NCBI RefSeq assembly: GCF_900141885.1
Contig: NZ_FQYY01000008.1
Location: forward strand, 150,973 to 214,972
DNA length: 64,000 nt
Origin: Mesonia phycicola
GTDB lineage: Bacteria; Bacteroidota; Bacteroidia; Flavobacteriales; Flavobacteriaceae
Reading direction: 5' to 3'
Shown: in pieces, positions 35,940-45,358 of the stretch
How the letters are laid out: each line of letters starts with the position of its first letter
Position numbering within the stretch: position 1 is the first letter of the stretch
Position numbers and translations under genes: made by a program
Notes under the pieces: generated by a model
What the model was told of the DNA's origin: nothing
The model's database searches: none
The model's input: only the letters and a program-made list of their open reading frames with translations

Positions 35940-37166
35940 CTAAATTTCTTCTACTTTTATCTTGTAAAACGACATTGCCTCCCAAAAATCTGGGAAAGAC
36001 TTAGATACTACTCCAGCATCTTCTATTTGCAGCATAGTTTTTAAAGCTAATGGCGCAAATGCCATTGCCATTCTATGGTCGTTATAGGTAGCTACACTCA
36101 CATTTTCTTTTAAGTTATGGTGCGCGTGTAATTTTAAGCTATCGTTAGTAATTTCTATTTGTGCTCCAAATTTTGAAATTTCATTTTGTAAAGCTACTAA
36201 CCTATCTGTTTCTTTAATTTTTAAAGTGTGCAAGCCTGTAAGTTCACAACCAATACCTAAGCCTAAACAAGTTACTGCTATAGTTTGAGCCAAATCTGGC
36301 GAAGATGCTAAATTTGCTTTATATATTTCTGGCAATGCTACAGAGGTATCTTTTTCTAATTCTATGGTATTTTCTAAGAAGGTAGTTTTTACTCCTAATT
36401 TTTGATATAGTTGTACTAATGAAGAATCTCCTTGCAAAGATTGTTGCTTATAACTACTTATTTTGATTTTTGCTGAATCACTTAGCGCTGCTAAACTGTA
36501 AAAATAAGAGGCAGAACTCCAATCTGACTCTACGGTAAATACTTTTTCTTGAGAAAGCTGAAAAGGTTTTATGCTAATTATATTATTTTGAAATGAAGCT
36601 TCTACACCCAAATCTGTAAGCAAAGAAAGCGTCATTAAAATATATGGTGTAGAAGTAACCTTGCCTTCTAAAGTAATTTCTAGTCCGTTTGGTAATGACG
36701 GTGCAGTTAACATTAAAGCAGAAATGTATTGACTACTAATATTTGCTGCTAGATTTACTTTATTATTGGTTATTTTTTTGCCTTTAATTAATAATGGTGG
36801 ATAACCTTCTTGTTTTTGATATTCTATATCTGCCCCAAGGCTTTTTAAAGCATCTACCAAAATTTTTATGGGTCTCTCTTGCATGCGCTGGCTACCAGTC
36901 AATATTACCTCTCTACCTTCTTGAGCTGCAAAATATGCGGTAGAAAAACGCATTGCAGTACCTGCGTGATGTATATCTATAAGCTCTTTTGAAGAAGTTA
37001 GCGCTTTTTTTAGCACTTTAGAATCATCACTATTAGATATATTTTCTATAGTTATTTTAGGGAACAACGCTTGCAAAATTAATAATCTATTCGCTTCACT
37101 TTTAGACCCTGTAACTTGCCAAGAACCTTCTAAATTTTTATGAATAGTGGATAACTGTACTTTCAT
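35940..37166 (-). CDS. aroA: 3-phosphoshikimate 1-carboxyvinyltransferase (EPSP synthase)
   Basis: AroA joins PEP to shikimate 3-phosphate in the common aromatic pathway. Seen are VTGSKSEANRLLILQALF (N-terminal PEP/S3P site, in place of the usual K-S-x-S-x-R), DIHHAGTAMRFSTAYFA, GSQRMQERPI, and the C-terminal KETDRLVALQNEI and YNDHRMAMAFAPLAL. Length 408 is slightly shorter than the 427 of E. coli. The start overlaps the upstream membrane protein by 4 bp (ATGA), so the two are translationally coupled. The group 35940-41630 reads as one minus-strand run. Confidence 0.93.
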   Translation of the reverse strand: MKVQLSTIHKNLEGSWQVTGSKSEANRLLILQALFPKITIENISNSDDSKVLKKALTSSKELIDIHHAGTAMRFSTAYFAAQEGREVILTGSQRMQERPIKILVDALKSLGADIEYQKQEGYPPLLIKGKKITNNKVNLAANISSQYISALMLTAPSLPNGLEITLEGKVTSTPYILMTLSLLTDLGVEASFQNNIISIKPFQLSQEKVFTVESDWSSASYFYSLAALSDSAKIKISSYKQQSLQGDSSLVQLYQKLGVKTTFLENTIELEKDTSVALPEIYKANLASSPDLAQTIAVTCLGLGIGCELTGLHTLKIKETDRLVALQNEISKFGAQIEITNDSLKLHAHHNLKENVSVATYNDHRMAMAFAPLALKTMLQIEDAGVVSKSFPDFWEAMSFYKIKVEEI

Positions 37167-37429
37167 GAGTTTTTTTCTTTTTCCCTTCTTACTTTTCCTC
37201 TAAATTGTAGAAAAGCAACTACAAACCCGTAAATGAAGCCACCTACTATATTTGCTATAATAAATCTAATTATTTTTGGATAAGCTAATTTTTCTGCAGC
37301 AAAAGCATCTATATCAAAACCAAAGCTAAAAAGTAAATCTACAATATTGTAAATCACTAAAAATGCTAGACCTAGTACGAGTACAGATTTCCAGAAACCT
37401 TTATAAGCAATTACTTCTTTAAAATTCAT
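37163..37429 (-). CDS. Small membrane protein of unknown function, coupled to aroA
   Basis: An 88-residue protein with two predicted membrane helices, at about 13-35 (WKSVLVLGLAFLVIYNIVDL) and 53-76 (FIIANIVGGFIYGFVVAFLQ), and a basic C-terminal tail (RGKVRREKEK). I recognise no family. It is squeezed between the MazG-like gene, whose stop it overlaps by one base (TAATG), and aroA, which it overlaps by 4 bp. The tight coupling makes it a real gene rather than a chance frame. Confidence 0.75.
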   Translation of the reverse strand: MNFKEVIAYKGFWKSVLVLGLAFLVIYNIVDLLFSFGFDIDAFAAEKLAYPKIIRFIIANIVGGFIYGFVVAFLQFRGKVRREKEKNS

Positions 37430-37755
37430 TACTTTAATTTTTGGTTTTGGTGATGACGATCGTGGTCTCTTTTTGTTTTTAAGTCTAACTTTTTATCAAA
37501 AGCGTCTTGAAGATTTATACCTGTTTGGTTAGCCAAACACAAGACTACAAAAACAACATCTGCTAGCTCTTCTCCTAAATCTTTATTTTTATCGCTTTCT
37601 TTTTCGCTTTGTTCTCCATAGCGGCGAGCAATTATTCTAGCTACCTCTCCTACTTCTTCGGTAAGTTGTGCCATATTGGTAAGCTCATTAAAATAACGAA
37701 CTCCGTGCTCCTTTATCCAACTATCTACCGCTTTTTGCGCGTCTTGTATGTTCAT
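37429..37755 (-). CDS. MazG-like nucleotide pyrophosphohydrolase
   Basis: A 108-residue all-alpha NTP pyrophosphatase. The metal-binding pattern is present: EEVGEVARI on helix two and GEELADVVFVVLCLAN on helix three (ExxE and ExxxD), with an insert EQSEKESDKNKDLG. The single-domain size fits house-cleaning MazG/RS21-C6-type enzymes that remove abnormal nucleotides; the preferred substrate cannot be told. It begins 1 bp past the stop of the following transglutaminase-like gene and shares a base with the next gene. Confidence 0.85.
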   Translation of the reverse strand: MNIQDAQKAVDSWIKEHGVRYFNELTNMAQLTEEVGEVARIIARRYGEQSEKESDKNKDLGEELADVVFVVLCLANQTGINLQDAFDKKLDLKTKRDHDRHHQNQKLK

Positions 37756-37756
37756 T

Positions 37757-39718
37757 TTATTTTATTTTTGTAAGTACGATTTGCTCTTCTTCTTTCGCGA
37801 TTTTCTGATCATAAAATTCTTTTAGAGTATTATAATCCTGAGGAGCTATTTTGGTTTGCATAAGTTCATAATCTACTGCTAACCTAATAAATTTTCCGTT
37901 ATTACTTAAAATAAATTGATAATAAGCTGAACTTTCTCCAAATTTAATTTTTAACGATTTAGGTAAAGAGCTAACCTCGTAGTTTTCTGGAATTTTTAGA
38001 TTGATTAAATATTTATCTTTAAATGGAAAAATAAAATCTATTGGATACTTTCTTTCTTTTTCTTTAAAAAAATTTTCTTGATCTTTATAAAACAAAATAG
38101 GTTTTAAGAATATTTTATCTCCTATAATATCTACCGCATTCTCATACTCGTAAGAATAACTCTCTTTAAAATCTCCAGAGTCATAAATATTTTCTGCCTC
38201 ATAATTTTCGATTAAAATATTATTTAGATTTTCTTCTTTTTCAATTAGATAATCTTCTTCTGCTAAGGCATTATATTTTTTCTTTGCTAGGTAAGCATAA
38301 TGATTTTCTTTTTTCACAGAAATTTTTCCTTTTATGATGCCTTCTTCATTTAATGTTCCTGAAATAATACTTGAATATTTACTAGGCTGAGGAATTTTTA
38401 AGTCTACTAACTTCCATACTTTGTTAGGGTTATCTACCATTATCCCGTTCCAATTGTAAGCCCTTATGGGTAAAATATTAATCTCACTAAACGGATCTGT
38501 AGCATCTAAATAATAATCTTCATTATTATGTTTAAAATAAGCTATTACATAGTTTAATCTATCTACAGTTGGATACAGAGGTTTTAGATTATCTCTAGTA
38601 CTAATTATTATAGGGCTTGCGTTTATACCTGCATATCTTAACATAGCAACCAAACTTAAATTTACATCTGCAGAGTTACCCGAGTTTTCTTTATAAGCAT
38701 TTCTTATACCATTTTGAAAATACTTACTTTTTCTACCGTTCCATTTAATACTTTTTTGAGCATGACTTAAGATTTCTTTTGCTAGCTCTACGGTTTCTAG
38801 GTTTTTATCTACGATAAAATCTATATCATCTTTAAAAACCCCATCTCTTTTTATGTTATAATCATAATCTTCTGTATATGCTATAGTTTTAGCAACATCT
38901 GCCCAAGTTTGGGCAAAATTTTTAATAGTACCATTACTTCTTTTTAAGTAAGTAAGTTCAAATAATACTCCTCCTCTATAGTTTTCTATATTATCTACTA
39001 GGCTTTCTTCTTTTAAAGGAACAACATTTTCTACATCGTAATTGTACACCACTGCATTACCTCCTAATCGCTGATCAACTTTAGTTTCTTCTTTAAACTT
39101 AGGAACTATATATCCTTTATTTATTCTATTAAACCGAAAATCTTGTGGTGTATATATTTTTGCCGAAATTTTCTTTGCTGGTATATCAAATTGAAATTGA
39201 AATTCATCTATACTCCAATAATACGGAGATTGAATTCTATAAGTAAAATCTACTACTGTTCCTTTTTTTACCTTAGGAAGAGTAAAACTTACTTCAGCTG
39301 TACTTTCAGAAAGTTCATTTTCGAAGATTTGACTTTTATCTAATTTGGTTTCTTCTATATAATTATTTTTCAGATTATAACTATAAGCTTTTATCTTAGA
39401 AACCTCTTCATTAGATTCTTTAATATAAAGTCTAATTTTTTCGGTGGCATAGGCCAAATCTTCTGGTCGATCGTTGTAAAATTTTATTCTTTTATGAACT
39501 TCTGTAACTAAATAGACAGATGAATAAGTAACATTAAAGAAAACTTCTCTGTTATAATAAAGTATTTCTGCACCTGCAGTACTATCTATATCGCTTTTTT
39601 GTTTTAGAAGCTCTTCTTTGGTAACATTTCTAAATTCAACTTCTTGGGCGTTTACCAATGTAAACTTTAGACTCAAAAAAATTAATAGAATTAATATAGT
39701 TGATAATCTTGTTTTCAT
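37757..39718 (-). CDS. DUF3857/transglutaminase-fold protein lacking the catalytic triad
   Basis: A secreted protein of about 653 residues. I use the ATG at 39718, where a signal peptide (RLSTILILLIFLSLKF, ending VNAQ) begins, 4 bp after the upstream stop; the open frame extends further into that gene. The N-terminal half is a DUF3857 domain (GTVVDFTYRIQSPYYWS). The transglutaminase-like core is recognisable (SGNSADVNLSLVAMLRYAGI, LDATDPFSEINILP), but where the neighbour has GDCKG the Cys is replaced (GNSAD), and the His position reads LNYVIAYF instead of GNHAIL. It is therefore probably a non-enzymatic binding protein. It is paired with an intact paralogue immediately upstream. Confidence 0.85.
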   Translation of the reverse strand: MKTRLSTILILLIFLSLKFTLVNAQEVEFRNVTKEELLKQKSDIDSTAGAEILYYNREVFFNVTYSSVYLVTEVHKRIKFYNDRPEDLAYATEKIRLYIKESNEEVSKIKAYSYNLKNNYIEETKLDKSQIFENELSESTAEVSFTLPKVKKGTVVDFTYRIQSPYYWSIDEFQFQFDIPAKKISAKIYTPQDFRFNRINKGYIVPKFKEETKVDQRLGGNAVVYNYDVENVVPLKEESLVDNIENYRGGVLFELTYLKRSNGTIKNFAQTWADVAKTIAYTEDYDYNIKRDGVFKDDIDFIVDKNLETVELAKEILSHAQKSIKWNGRKSKYFQNGIRNAYKENSGNSADVNLSLVAMLRYAGINASPIIISTRDNLKPLYPTVDRLNYVIAYFKHNNEDYYLDATDPFSEINILPIRAYNWNGIMVDNPNKVWKLVDLKIPQPSKYSSIISGTLNEEGIIKGKISVKKENHYAYLAKKKYNALAEEDYLIEKEENLNNILIENYEAENIYDSGDFKESYSYEYENAVDIIGDKIFLKPILFYKDQENFFKEKERKYPIDFIFPFKDKYLINLKIPENYEVSSLPKSLKIKFGESSAYYQFILSNNGKFIRLAVDYELMQTKIAPQDYNTLKEFYDQKIAKEEEQIVLTKIK

Positions 39719-39722
39719 GGAA

Positions 39723-41630
39723 TTAGTTTTGCTTGATGAATGAAATTTTTTGTGCTTCTGCATTTGCTATAGACTTTCTAAATGCTCTAAATGCTTTATA
39801 TTTTTCTTTTGTGTACTTTCCTTCTTTTATGAGTATAGTTTTCTTGTAAAGAAGATGGTCATTTTCTTTTATCACTTCCATCTTATACGAGCCAAATTCT
39901 GTTTTTAGGTTTACCGGATATGGTATAGCTTCAACTATATAATTTTCTGGTATTTTAATTTTTATTTCATCTTTATCTTGATACCCTCTTGGGTAATAGA
40001 AATCTGTCTTTCTATTTCTGTAACGACTAGGCACATATGTATCTGGATTTATAACATTTATTTTTACAAAACATCTATCACCAGATATTTCTGTATATCT
40101 ATCTCCTTCAAATTCAAAATTTTCAACAAAAGATATTTCATCTTTATTATTAAGCATATCGTGCTTAATAATATTTAAATTATGTATTGTCGACCAAAAT
40201 TTATAATCTCTTTTCTTTAGATCTTCTAGCGAGTAATGCTCTAGGGAAGACCTACTATCATACTGTGAACCATAGGTTTTCATAGATCCTAGTACTTTTA
40301 TTTTTCCTTTAGGAGAAAAACTTATTTCTGCTTGAGTAAGCTGTAGGTTATCTTCATTTAAATACTGAGGTGTTTTTACAATTTGCCCACCGTCTGGTTT
40401 CATTACAAAAGCTTTTCTATCATCAGTAAATGTTCCTAAAAACCCAAAAGGAAGTGTAGAACTTGTGCAATCTATCCAATGTAAATTTTTTTCATCTGGT
40501 ATACAAAGTATAGCATGGTTACCTTGAGCCAAGGTGGCAAAATTATCTTCGAAATCTACTTTATTTGTGCCTGCCTCTACGTGTACATAATAAGCATCTA
40601 CACCGACCAAACTTAATAAAGCTTTGGTATAATTAGATAAGCCTTTGCAATCTCCATATTTAACATTATCTACTTCTGAGGCAATAATAGGCTGTAAACC
40701 ACCAATACCCACTTGTACACTTATATAGCGTGTGTTATCTTGTACGTATTTGTAAATTATTTTTGCTTTCTCGATAGGGTCTTGAGCATGACTGGTTATT
40801 TTTTTTATATGGGTTTCTGTTTCTAATGAAAGCTCTGTTCTTCCGTCTAGTAACTCTGAAGAAAACCATTTACCCAAACTATTCCAATTAGAAATATTTT
40901 CGGCTTTATGCCCAGCAATCGTAAAATCTGAAGAGGTTACTTCTAGCTTAGGAAATATTAAATTGTATGGTAAACTTAATTCTTCATTAGGTATAGAAGG
41001 AGAATCTTTAAGCTCATAAACAATACCTCCTTCTACTTCTTTCTTATCGATATTATATGAATCGAAGTTTTTTTCATTAAAAAGTAAATTCCACTCTTCT
41101 TTATTATAGTATAGCTTGTAAGTACTCTCTTTTATATAGGTATCATAATTGCTTATAAAATTATGACCAGGTATTAGACTAGTATCATCAAACTTTATTT
41201 CTTTTAAAAATGCAACTGTATAAGGATAACTCGTAGGTCTATAATTAAAGTATTTTACTCTAGCGTCTGAATATAATGTTGAACCACTAACAGAGCTTAC
41301 ATCTTGAAAATCTTTAATGTTATAATCATGAATTTTAACCCCTAAGGAATTATAAATTTTTAAATCAAGATTCTTTATTTTACTATCCCCATCATAATAG
41401 GCATAATTAGAAATTACGTCGTCTCCCTCTGGATTAAAAACAGTTATTAATGTATATTTTTTGTAATAAACATTAGTTAGACTATTTAATTCTACTTCGG
41501 TAATATTTTTTCTAACTATTGCATTAGCATTTTTATCTTTACTAGAAAAAATGGGCATTACAGATTTTTGCCCATAAGTGCAACTAACATATAGCCATAA
41601 AATGACTATAGTTATAAAATTTTTATACAT
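39723..41630 (-). CDS. DUF3857 and transglutaminase-like domain protein
   Basis: A 635-residue secreted protein with a signal peptide (NFITIVILWLYVSCTYGQ), an N-terminal DUF3857 beta domain, and a papain-like transglutaminase core at about 280-390. The catalytic triad is intact: Cys in YGDCKGLSNYTKALL, His in QGNHAILCI and Asp in HWIDCTSSTLPFG. A C-terminal beta domain follows. Such proteins are common in Bacteroidota, often as tandem copies, and probably act on surface proteins or peptides in the periplasm or outside; substrates are unknown. The downstream paralogue, which has lost the triad, starts 4 bp after this stop. Confidence 0.87.
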   Translation of the reverse strand: MYKNFITIVILWLYVSCTYGQKSVMPIFSSKDKNANAIVRKNITEVELNSLTNVYYKKYTLITVFNPEGDDVISNYAYYDGDSKIKNLDLKIYNSLGVKIHDYNIKDFQDVSSVSGSTLYSDARVKYFNYRPTSYPYTVAFLKEIKFDDTSLIPGHNFISNYDTYIKESTYKLYYNKEEWNLLFNEKNFDSYNIDKKEVEGGIVYELKDSPSIPNEELSLPYNLIFPKLEVTSSDFTIAGHKAENISNWNSLGKWFSSELLDGRTELSLETETHIKKITSHAQDPIEKAKIIYKYVQDNTRYISVQVGIGGLQPIIASEVDNVKYGDCKGLSNYTKALLSLVGVDAYYVHVEAGTNKVDFEDNFATLAQGNHAILCIPDEKNLHWIDCTSSTLPFGFLGTFTDDRKAFVMKPDGGQIVKTPQYLNEDNLQLTQAEISFSPKGKIKVLGSMKTYGSQYDSRSSLEHYSLEDLKKRDYKFWSTIHNLNIIKHDMLNNKDEISFVENFEFEGDRYTEISGDRCFVKINVINPDTYVPSRYRNRKTDFYYPRGYQDKDEIKIKIPENYIVEAIPYPVNLKTEFGSYKMEVIKENDHLLYKKTILIKEGKYTKEKYKAFRAFRKSIANAEAQKISFIKQN

Positions 41631-41681
41631 AAAAGTTGTCTCTTAATGAATCGTTAAAAATAGAAAAATCTAAAGAACCTA

Positions 41682-42134
41682 CTATACTTTTTCTTTAGAA
41701 TCTATAATTATAGTAACTGGCCCATCATTAAGTAAAGATACTTTCATATCTGCTCCAAATTCTCCCGTACCCACTGGTTTTTCTAATTGCTTTTCAAATT
41801 CTGAAATAAAAGCTTCATAAAGAGGAATAGCTATTGATGGATTTGCTGCCTTAATAAAACTTGGCCGGTTGCCTTTTTTAGTGCTCGCGTGTAGAGTAAA
41901 TTGACTTATTATTAGTGCTTCTCCATCAACGTCTTTAAGAGAAAGATTCATTTTATCATCTTCATCACCAAAAATGCGCATATTGATAATTTTTCTGCAA
42001 AGCCATTCTACATCATCTTGAGTATCTTGTTCTTCTATACCTACTAAAATTAGAAAACCTTTTTTTATAGAAGATTTTACCTTATTTTCTATAGTTACGC
42101 TTGCTTCACTTACACGTTGCAATACTACTTTCAT
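41682..42134 (-). CDS. dtd: D-aminoacyl-tRNA deacylase
   Basis: DTD releases D-amino acids (and glycine from tRNA-Ala) from mischarged tRNA. The 150-residue protein shows the canonical MKVVLQRVSEASVTIENKV start, FLILVGIEEQD, MRIFGDEDDKMNLSLKDV, the SQFTLHAS active-site loop, KKGNRPSFIKAA and the cross-subunit GPVTIIID motif. It overlaps nothing and starts 4 bp after rsgA. Confidence 0.97.
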   Translation of the reverse strand: MKVVLQRVSEASVTIENKVKSSIKKGFLILVGIEEQDTQDDVEWLCRKIINMRIFGDEDDKMNLSLKDVDGEALIISQFTLHASTKKGNRPSFIKAANPSIAIPLYEAFISEFEKQLEKPVGTGEFGADMKVSLLNDGPVTIIIDSKEKV

Positions 42135-42138
42135 AAGT

Positions 42139-43086
42139 TTATTCTTTATAAATGTCTACTCGGTAATGCTCATCTTCTCCTTCTAACATTTGTAAGTAAG
42201 ATTTGTAGCGAGACCAAGCTATTTCATCTTCATCTAAAGCATCTTTAATTGCACATTTTGGTTCTTCTACGTGTAAACAGTTATTAAATTTACAACCTCC
42301 TTTTCTCTCAAAAAATTCAGGAAAATAATCACCTAATTCTGCTTTTTCAATTTCTACAATACCAAATCCTTTAATTCCAGGGGTATCTATAATACGAGCA
42401 TTGAAAGAAAGGTCAAACATTTCTGCAAAAGTGGTAGTGTGCTGCCCTTGCAAATGCTGCTCTGATATGGCTGAAGTTTTTAACCCGAGTCCTGTTTCCA
42501 TATTATTAATTAAGGTAGATTTACCTACACCACTATGCCCTGAAAACAAAGAAGTTTTATCTACCATTAATTCTTTAACTTGATCTACATTTTTGCCAGA
42601 TTTAGCTGAAATTGGCAAACAAGTATACCCTATATCTCTATAAAGCGCCATTAAGTACCTAATCTCATCTTTTTCTTCTTCTGAATAAGTATCTACTTTG
42701 TTAAAAAGTAAAACAGCTTTAATTCCGTACGCTTCTGCAGTAACTAAAAAACGATCTATAAATGTGGTAAATGTTGGCGGATTGTTTAAGGTGATAACTA
42801 AAAAGGCTATATCTATATTAGCAGCTATAATATGGGTTTGCTTAGATAGATTTACAGATTTTCTAATGATATAATTACCTCTTTCTTTGATGGTTTTAAT
42901 TACCCCAATAACCTCATCTACATTCTCCTCTAAATCAAACTCTACCTCATCTCCTACCGCTACCGGATTGGTATTTTTTATTCCTTTTAAACGGAACTTA
43001 CCTTTTATACGACAGTTATAAAATGTGCCATTTTCTGCCTTAACAGTATACCAGCTTCCTGTTGATTTGTAAACAATTCCTTTCAT
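42139..43086 (-). CDS. rsgA: Ribosome small subunit GTPase RsgA
   Basis: A circularly permuted GTPase that acts late in 30S assembly. An N-terminal OB fold (GIVYKSTGSWYTVKAENG) comes first, then G4 (LLFNKVD), G1 (LFSGHSGVGKSTLINNM), G3 (IIDTPGIKGFG), and the C-terminal zinc motif GGCKFNNCLHVEEPKC. Length 315 is typical. It is followed by dtd at a 4-bp gap and preceded by a weak hairpin after the DAHP synthase gene. Confidence 0.96.
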   Translation of the reverse strand: MKGIVYKSTGSWYTVKAENGTFYNCRIKGKFRLKGIKNTNPVAVGDEVEFDLEENVDEVIGVIKTIKERGNYIIRKSVNLSKQTHIIAANIDIAFLVITLNNPPTFTTFIDRFLVTAEAYGIKAVLLFNKVDTYSEEEKDEIRYLMALYRDIGYTCLPISAKSGKNVDQVKELMVDKTSLFSGHSGVGKSTLINNMETGLGLKTSAISEQHLQGQHTTTFAEMFDLSFNARIIDTPGIKGFGIVEIEKAELGDYFPEFFERKGGCKFNNCLHVEEPKCAIKDALDEDEIAWSRYKSYLQMLEGEDEHYRVDIYKE

Positions 43087-43100
43087 TTATTCTATTAAAA

Positions 43101-43134
43101 TAATTGCTCAACTAATTAAATAATTGAGCAATTA
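43101..43134 (-). terminator. Weak hairpin after the aromatic operon
   Basis: TAATTGCTCAA (43101-43111) pairs perfectly with TTGAGCAATTA (43124-43134) around a 12-base loop, with T-rich but not pure-T sequence after it on the minus strand. It could be a weak terminator between the DAHP synthase gene and rsgA. Confidence 0.45.
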
Positions 43135-43177
43135 TATTTTTACAAAAATAGTAAAACAAACTATGATAGCTTTTGGT

Positions 43178-44260
43178 TTATTTACTTAATATTTTCTCTT
43201 GGTGATTTATAGATTCTTGGTGTATTGCTTTAAAAATCTTCAAGATAAATTCTTCACTCAATCCGTGATCTTGTCCTTCTAAAATCATTTTCCCTAAAAT
43301 CTCATTCCAACGAGTAGATTGTAAAATAGCTACATTTTTATCTTTTTTCACCTCCCCTATAGCATCTGCAATCTTCATACGTTTACCTAAAACATCTAAC
43401 AATTGATTATCAATTACATCTATTTTAGCTCTCAATGAAGCTAATTTTTCTTGAAAATCTTGACTTTGAGAAACCTCTTTTCTAATTTTTAAATCTCTTG
43501 TCATTTGGTCTAAGGCTTGCGGTGTAATTTGCTGTTTAGCATCACTCCAAGCATTATCTGGATCGTAATGCGTTTCTACCATAATACCATCGTAATTTAA
43601 ATCTAAAGCCGTCTGGCATAAATCTGTAATAATATCTCTTCTACCAGCAATGTGAGACGGATCTAAAATTAAAGGTAAATCTGGAAATTTAGTTTGCAAA
43701 TCAATAGCTATTTGCCATTCTGGATTATTACGGTATTTTGTTTTCTCGTACGTAGAGAAACCTCTATGTATTACACCTAAATTCTTTACATCTTGTTTGT
43801 AAAAACGCTCTACAGCACCTAACCAAAGTGCCAAATCTGGATTTACTGGGTTTTTAATCAATACTGTTTTATCGGTACCTTTTAACGCTTCTGCAATTTC
43901 TTGAATAATAAACGGAGAAACTGTGGTTCTAGCTCCAATCCATAAAATATCTACATCATGTTTAAGTGCTAAATCTACGTGAATTGGGTTAGCAACCTCT
44001 GTTGTAGTTAACAAGCCTGTCTCTTCTTTTGCCCTTTGCAACCACTTTAAACCTAAAGCACCTACACCTTCAAAATTACCAGGACGCGTTCTGGGTTTCC
44101 AAATACCTGCACGTAATACGTTTGTATCTGTATCTTTTAACTGATGTGCAATTTTTAAAACCTGCTCTTCTGTTTCTGCACTACAAGGTCCAGCAATTAC
44201 TAACGGGTGATCTAAATTAAATTTATCTAACCAACCTCTTAATTCTTTTTTATTTTCCAT
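43178..44260 (-). CDS. Bifunctional DAHP synthase / chorismate mutase
   Basis: A fusion of 3-deoxy-7-phosphoheptulonate synthase (residues about 1-260) and an AroQ-type chorismate mutase (about 268-360), covering the entry and branch steps of aromatic amino-acid synthesis. The synthase part shows VIAGPCSAETEEQV, RAGIWKPRTRPGNFEG, WIGARTTVSPF, LIKNPVNPD, LDPSHIAGRRDI and DGIMVETHYDPDNAWSD. The mutase part shows LRAKIDVIDNQLLDVLGKRM and IQSTRWNEI-like residues. It is the last gene of the pheA operon, 250 bp after tyrA with structured element B between them. Confidence 0.93.
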   Translation of the reverse strand: MENKKELRGWLDKFNLDHPLVIAGPCSAETEEQVLKIAHQLKDTDTNVLRAGIWKPRTRPGNFEGVGALGLKWLQRAKEETGLLTTTEVANPIHVDLALKHDVDILWIGARTTVSPFIIQEIAEALKGTDKTVLIKNPVNPDLALWLGAVERFYKQDVKNLGVIHRGFSTYEKTKYRNNPEWQIAIDLQTKFPDLPLILDPSHIAGRRDIITDLCQTALDLNYDGIMVETHYDPDNAWSDAKQQITPQALDQMTRDLKIRKEVSQSQDFQEKLASLRAKIDVIDNQLLDVLGKRMKIADAIGEVKKDKNVAILQSTRWNEILGKMILEGQDHGLSEEFILKIFKAIHQESINHQEKILSK

Positions 44261-44382
44261 CGCTCTATTTTTTATCTTGTTTTCTAAATATTATAAATTA
44301 CTATTATTTTAATTTTTGTCATTTTAAAGCCTCTAAGTCTCACAAATAGACTAAAAATGACAAATTTCTTTTGTTTTTTATG

Positions 44383-44497
44383 GCGTTCCCTTTGGGTCGG
44401 GCTTTCGGCAGTCGCTTTTTAAATTTGCCTTTAACTTTCGACTCCGCTCCAGTCAACAAATTTAAAAGAGCTCCAACAATGCCTCTATCCCTAACGC
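44383..44497 (-). repeat. Dispersed structured intergenic element, copy B
   Basis: Read on the minus strand it starts GCGTTAGGGATAGAGGC and ends AGCCCGACCCAAAGGGAACG C. The ends pair (GCGTT/AACGC) and the inner stem is CTTTTAAATTTG with CAAATTTAAAAAG, a different sequence from copies A and C at the same place but still complementary. The loop contains GGAGCGGAGTCGA, also in copy C. It lies inside the aromatic operon between tyrA and the DAHP synthase gene. Confidence 0.8.
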
Positions 44498-44509
44498 AAC
44501 ATGTTTTGT

Positions 44510-45358
44510 TTAATTAATTCCGTTTAATACATTTTTAATATGATTTGTATTTTCCATTTCTTCATATAACTTTTTAAAATTATCTTGTTCTATTAAGTTT
44601 TTAAATTCATTTAAATTCTGAATATATTCTGTTAAAGTCTCCAATACGTTTTCTTTATTTTGCTGAAAAATAGGAGACCACATTGCTGGTGAGCTTTTAG
44701 CCAAACGCACTGTAGATGCAAATCCGCTTCCTGCTAAATCAAAAATATCTTTTTCATTTTTTTCTTTTTCTAGCACCGTTTTCCCTAACATAAAAGCACT
44801 AATGTGTGATAAGTGAGACACATAAGCAATGTGTTTATCATGGGAATGCGGATCCATATAACGGATTCTCATTCCTAATTTCTGAAAAATTTCAAAAGCA
44901 ATTTCTTGCAGCTTAAATGCTGTTTTTTCTACCTCACAAACAATCATAGTTTTCCCTCTATATAAATCTTGAATAGCTGCTTCTGGACCAGAAAACTCTG
45001 TTCCTGCAATTGGGTGTGCTGCTAAATAATTTCTTCGTTTTGTGTGATTTTTTACCGACTCGCAAATTTTTTCTTTAGTAGATCCTGTATCCAACACCAA
45101 AGTATTTTCTCCCACGTGATCTAACACCTCAGAAAGAACTTTTATACTCACATCTACCGGCACAGAGACAATTACCACATCTGCATTCTGTAAATCTTTC
45201 AACTCGCCAATAGCATCTATTAAATTTAAATCTTTTGCTTTTTTAGCGTTTTTTTCATTTTTATCTACACCTATTACTTCTACATTTTCAAAAGCGGTTT
45301 TTATATCTAAAGCCATAGAGCCACCTATTAAACCTATTCCTACAACTGCTATTTTCAT
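44510..45358 (-). CDS. tyrA: Prephenate dehydrogenase
   Basis: Oxidatively decarboxylates prephenate to 4-hydroxyphenylpyruvate for tyrosine. The Rossmann motif VVGIGLIGGSMALDI is at the N-terminus with an acidic NAD-type residue (VIGVDKNEKN). HPIAGTEFSGPEAA, TMIVCEVE and HIAYVSHLSHISAFML are family motifs, the last carrying the catalytic His. Length 282 means no fused chorismate mutase or ACT domain. The start overlaps the aminotransferase stop by 4 bp. Confidence 0.95.
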   Translation of the reverse strand: MKIAVVGIGLIGGSMALDIKTAFENVEVIGVDKNEKNAKKAKDLNLIDAIGELKDLQNADVVIVSVPVDVSIKVLSEVLDHVGENTLVLDTGSTKEKICESVKNHTKRRNYLAAHPIAGTEFSGPEAAIQDLYRGKTMIVCEVEKTAFKLQEIAFEIFQKLGMRIRYMDPHSHDKHIAYVSHLSHISAFMLGKTVLEKEKNEKDIFDLAGSGFASTVRLAKSSPAMWSPIFQQNKENVLETLTEYIQNLNEFKNLIEQDNFKKLYEEMENTNHIKNVLNGIN

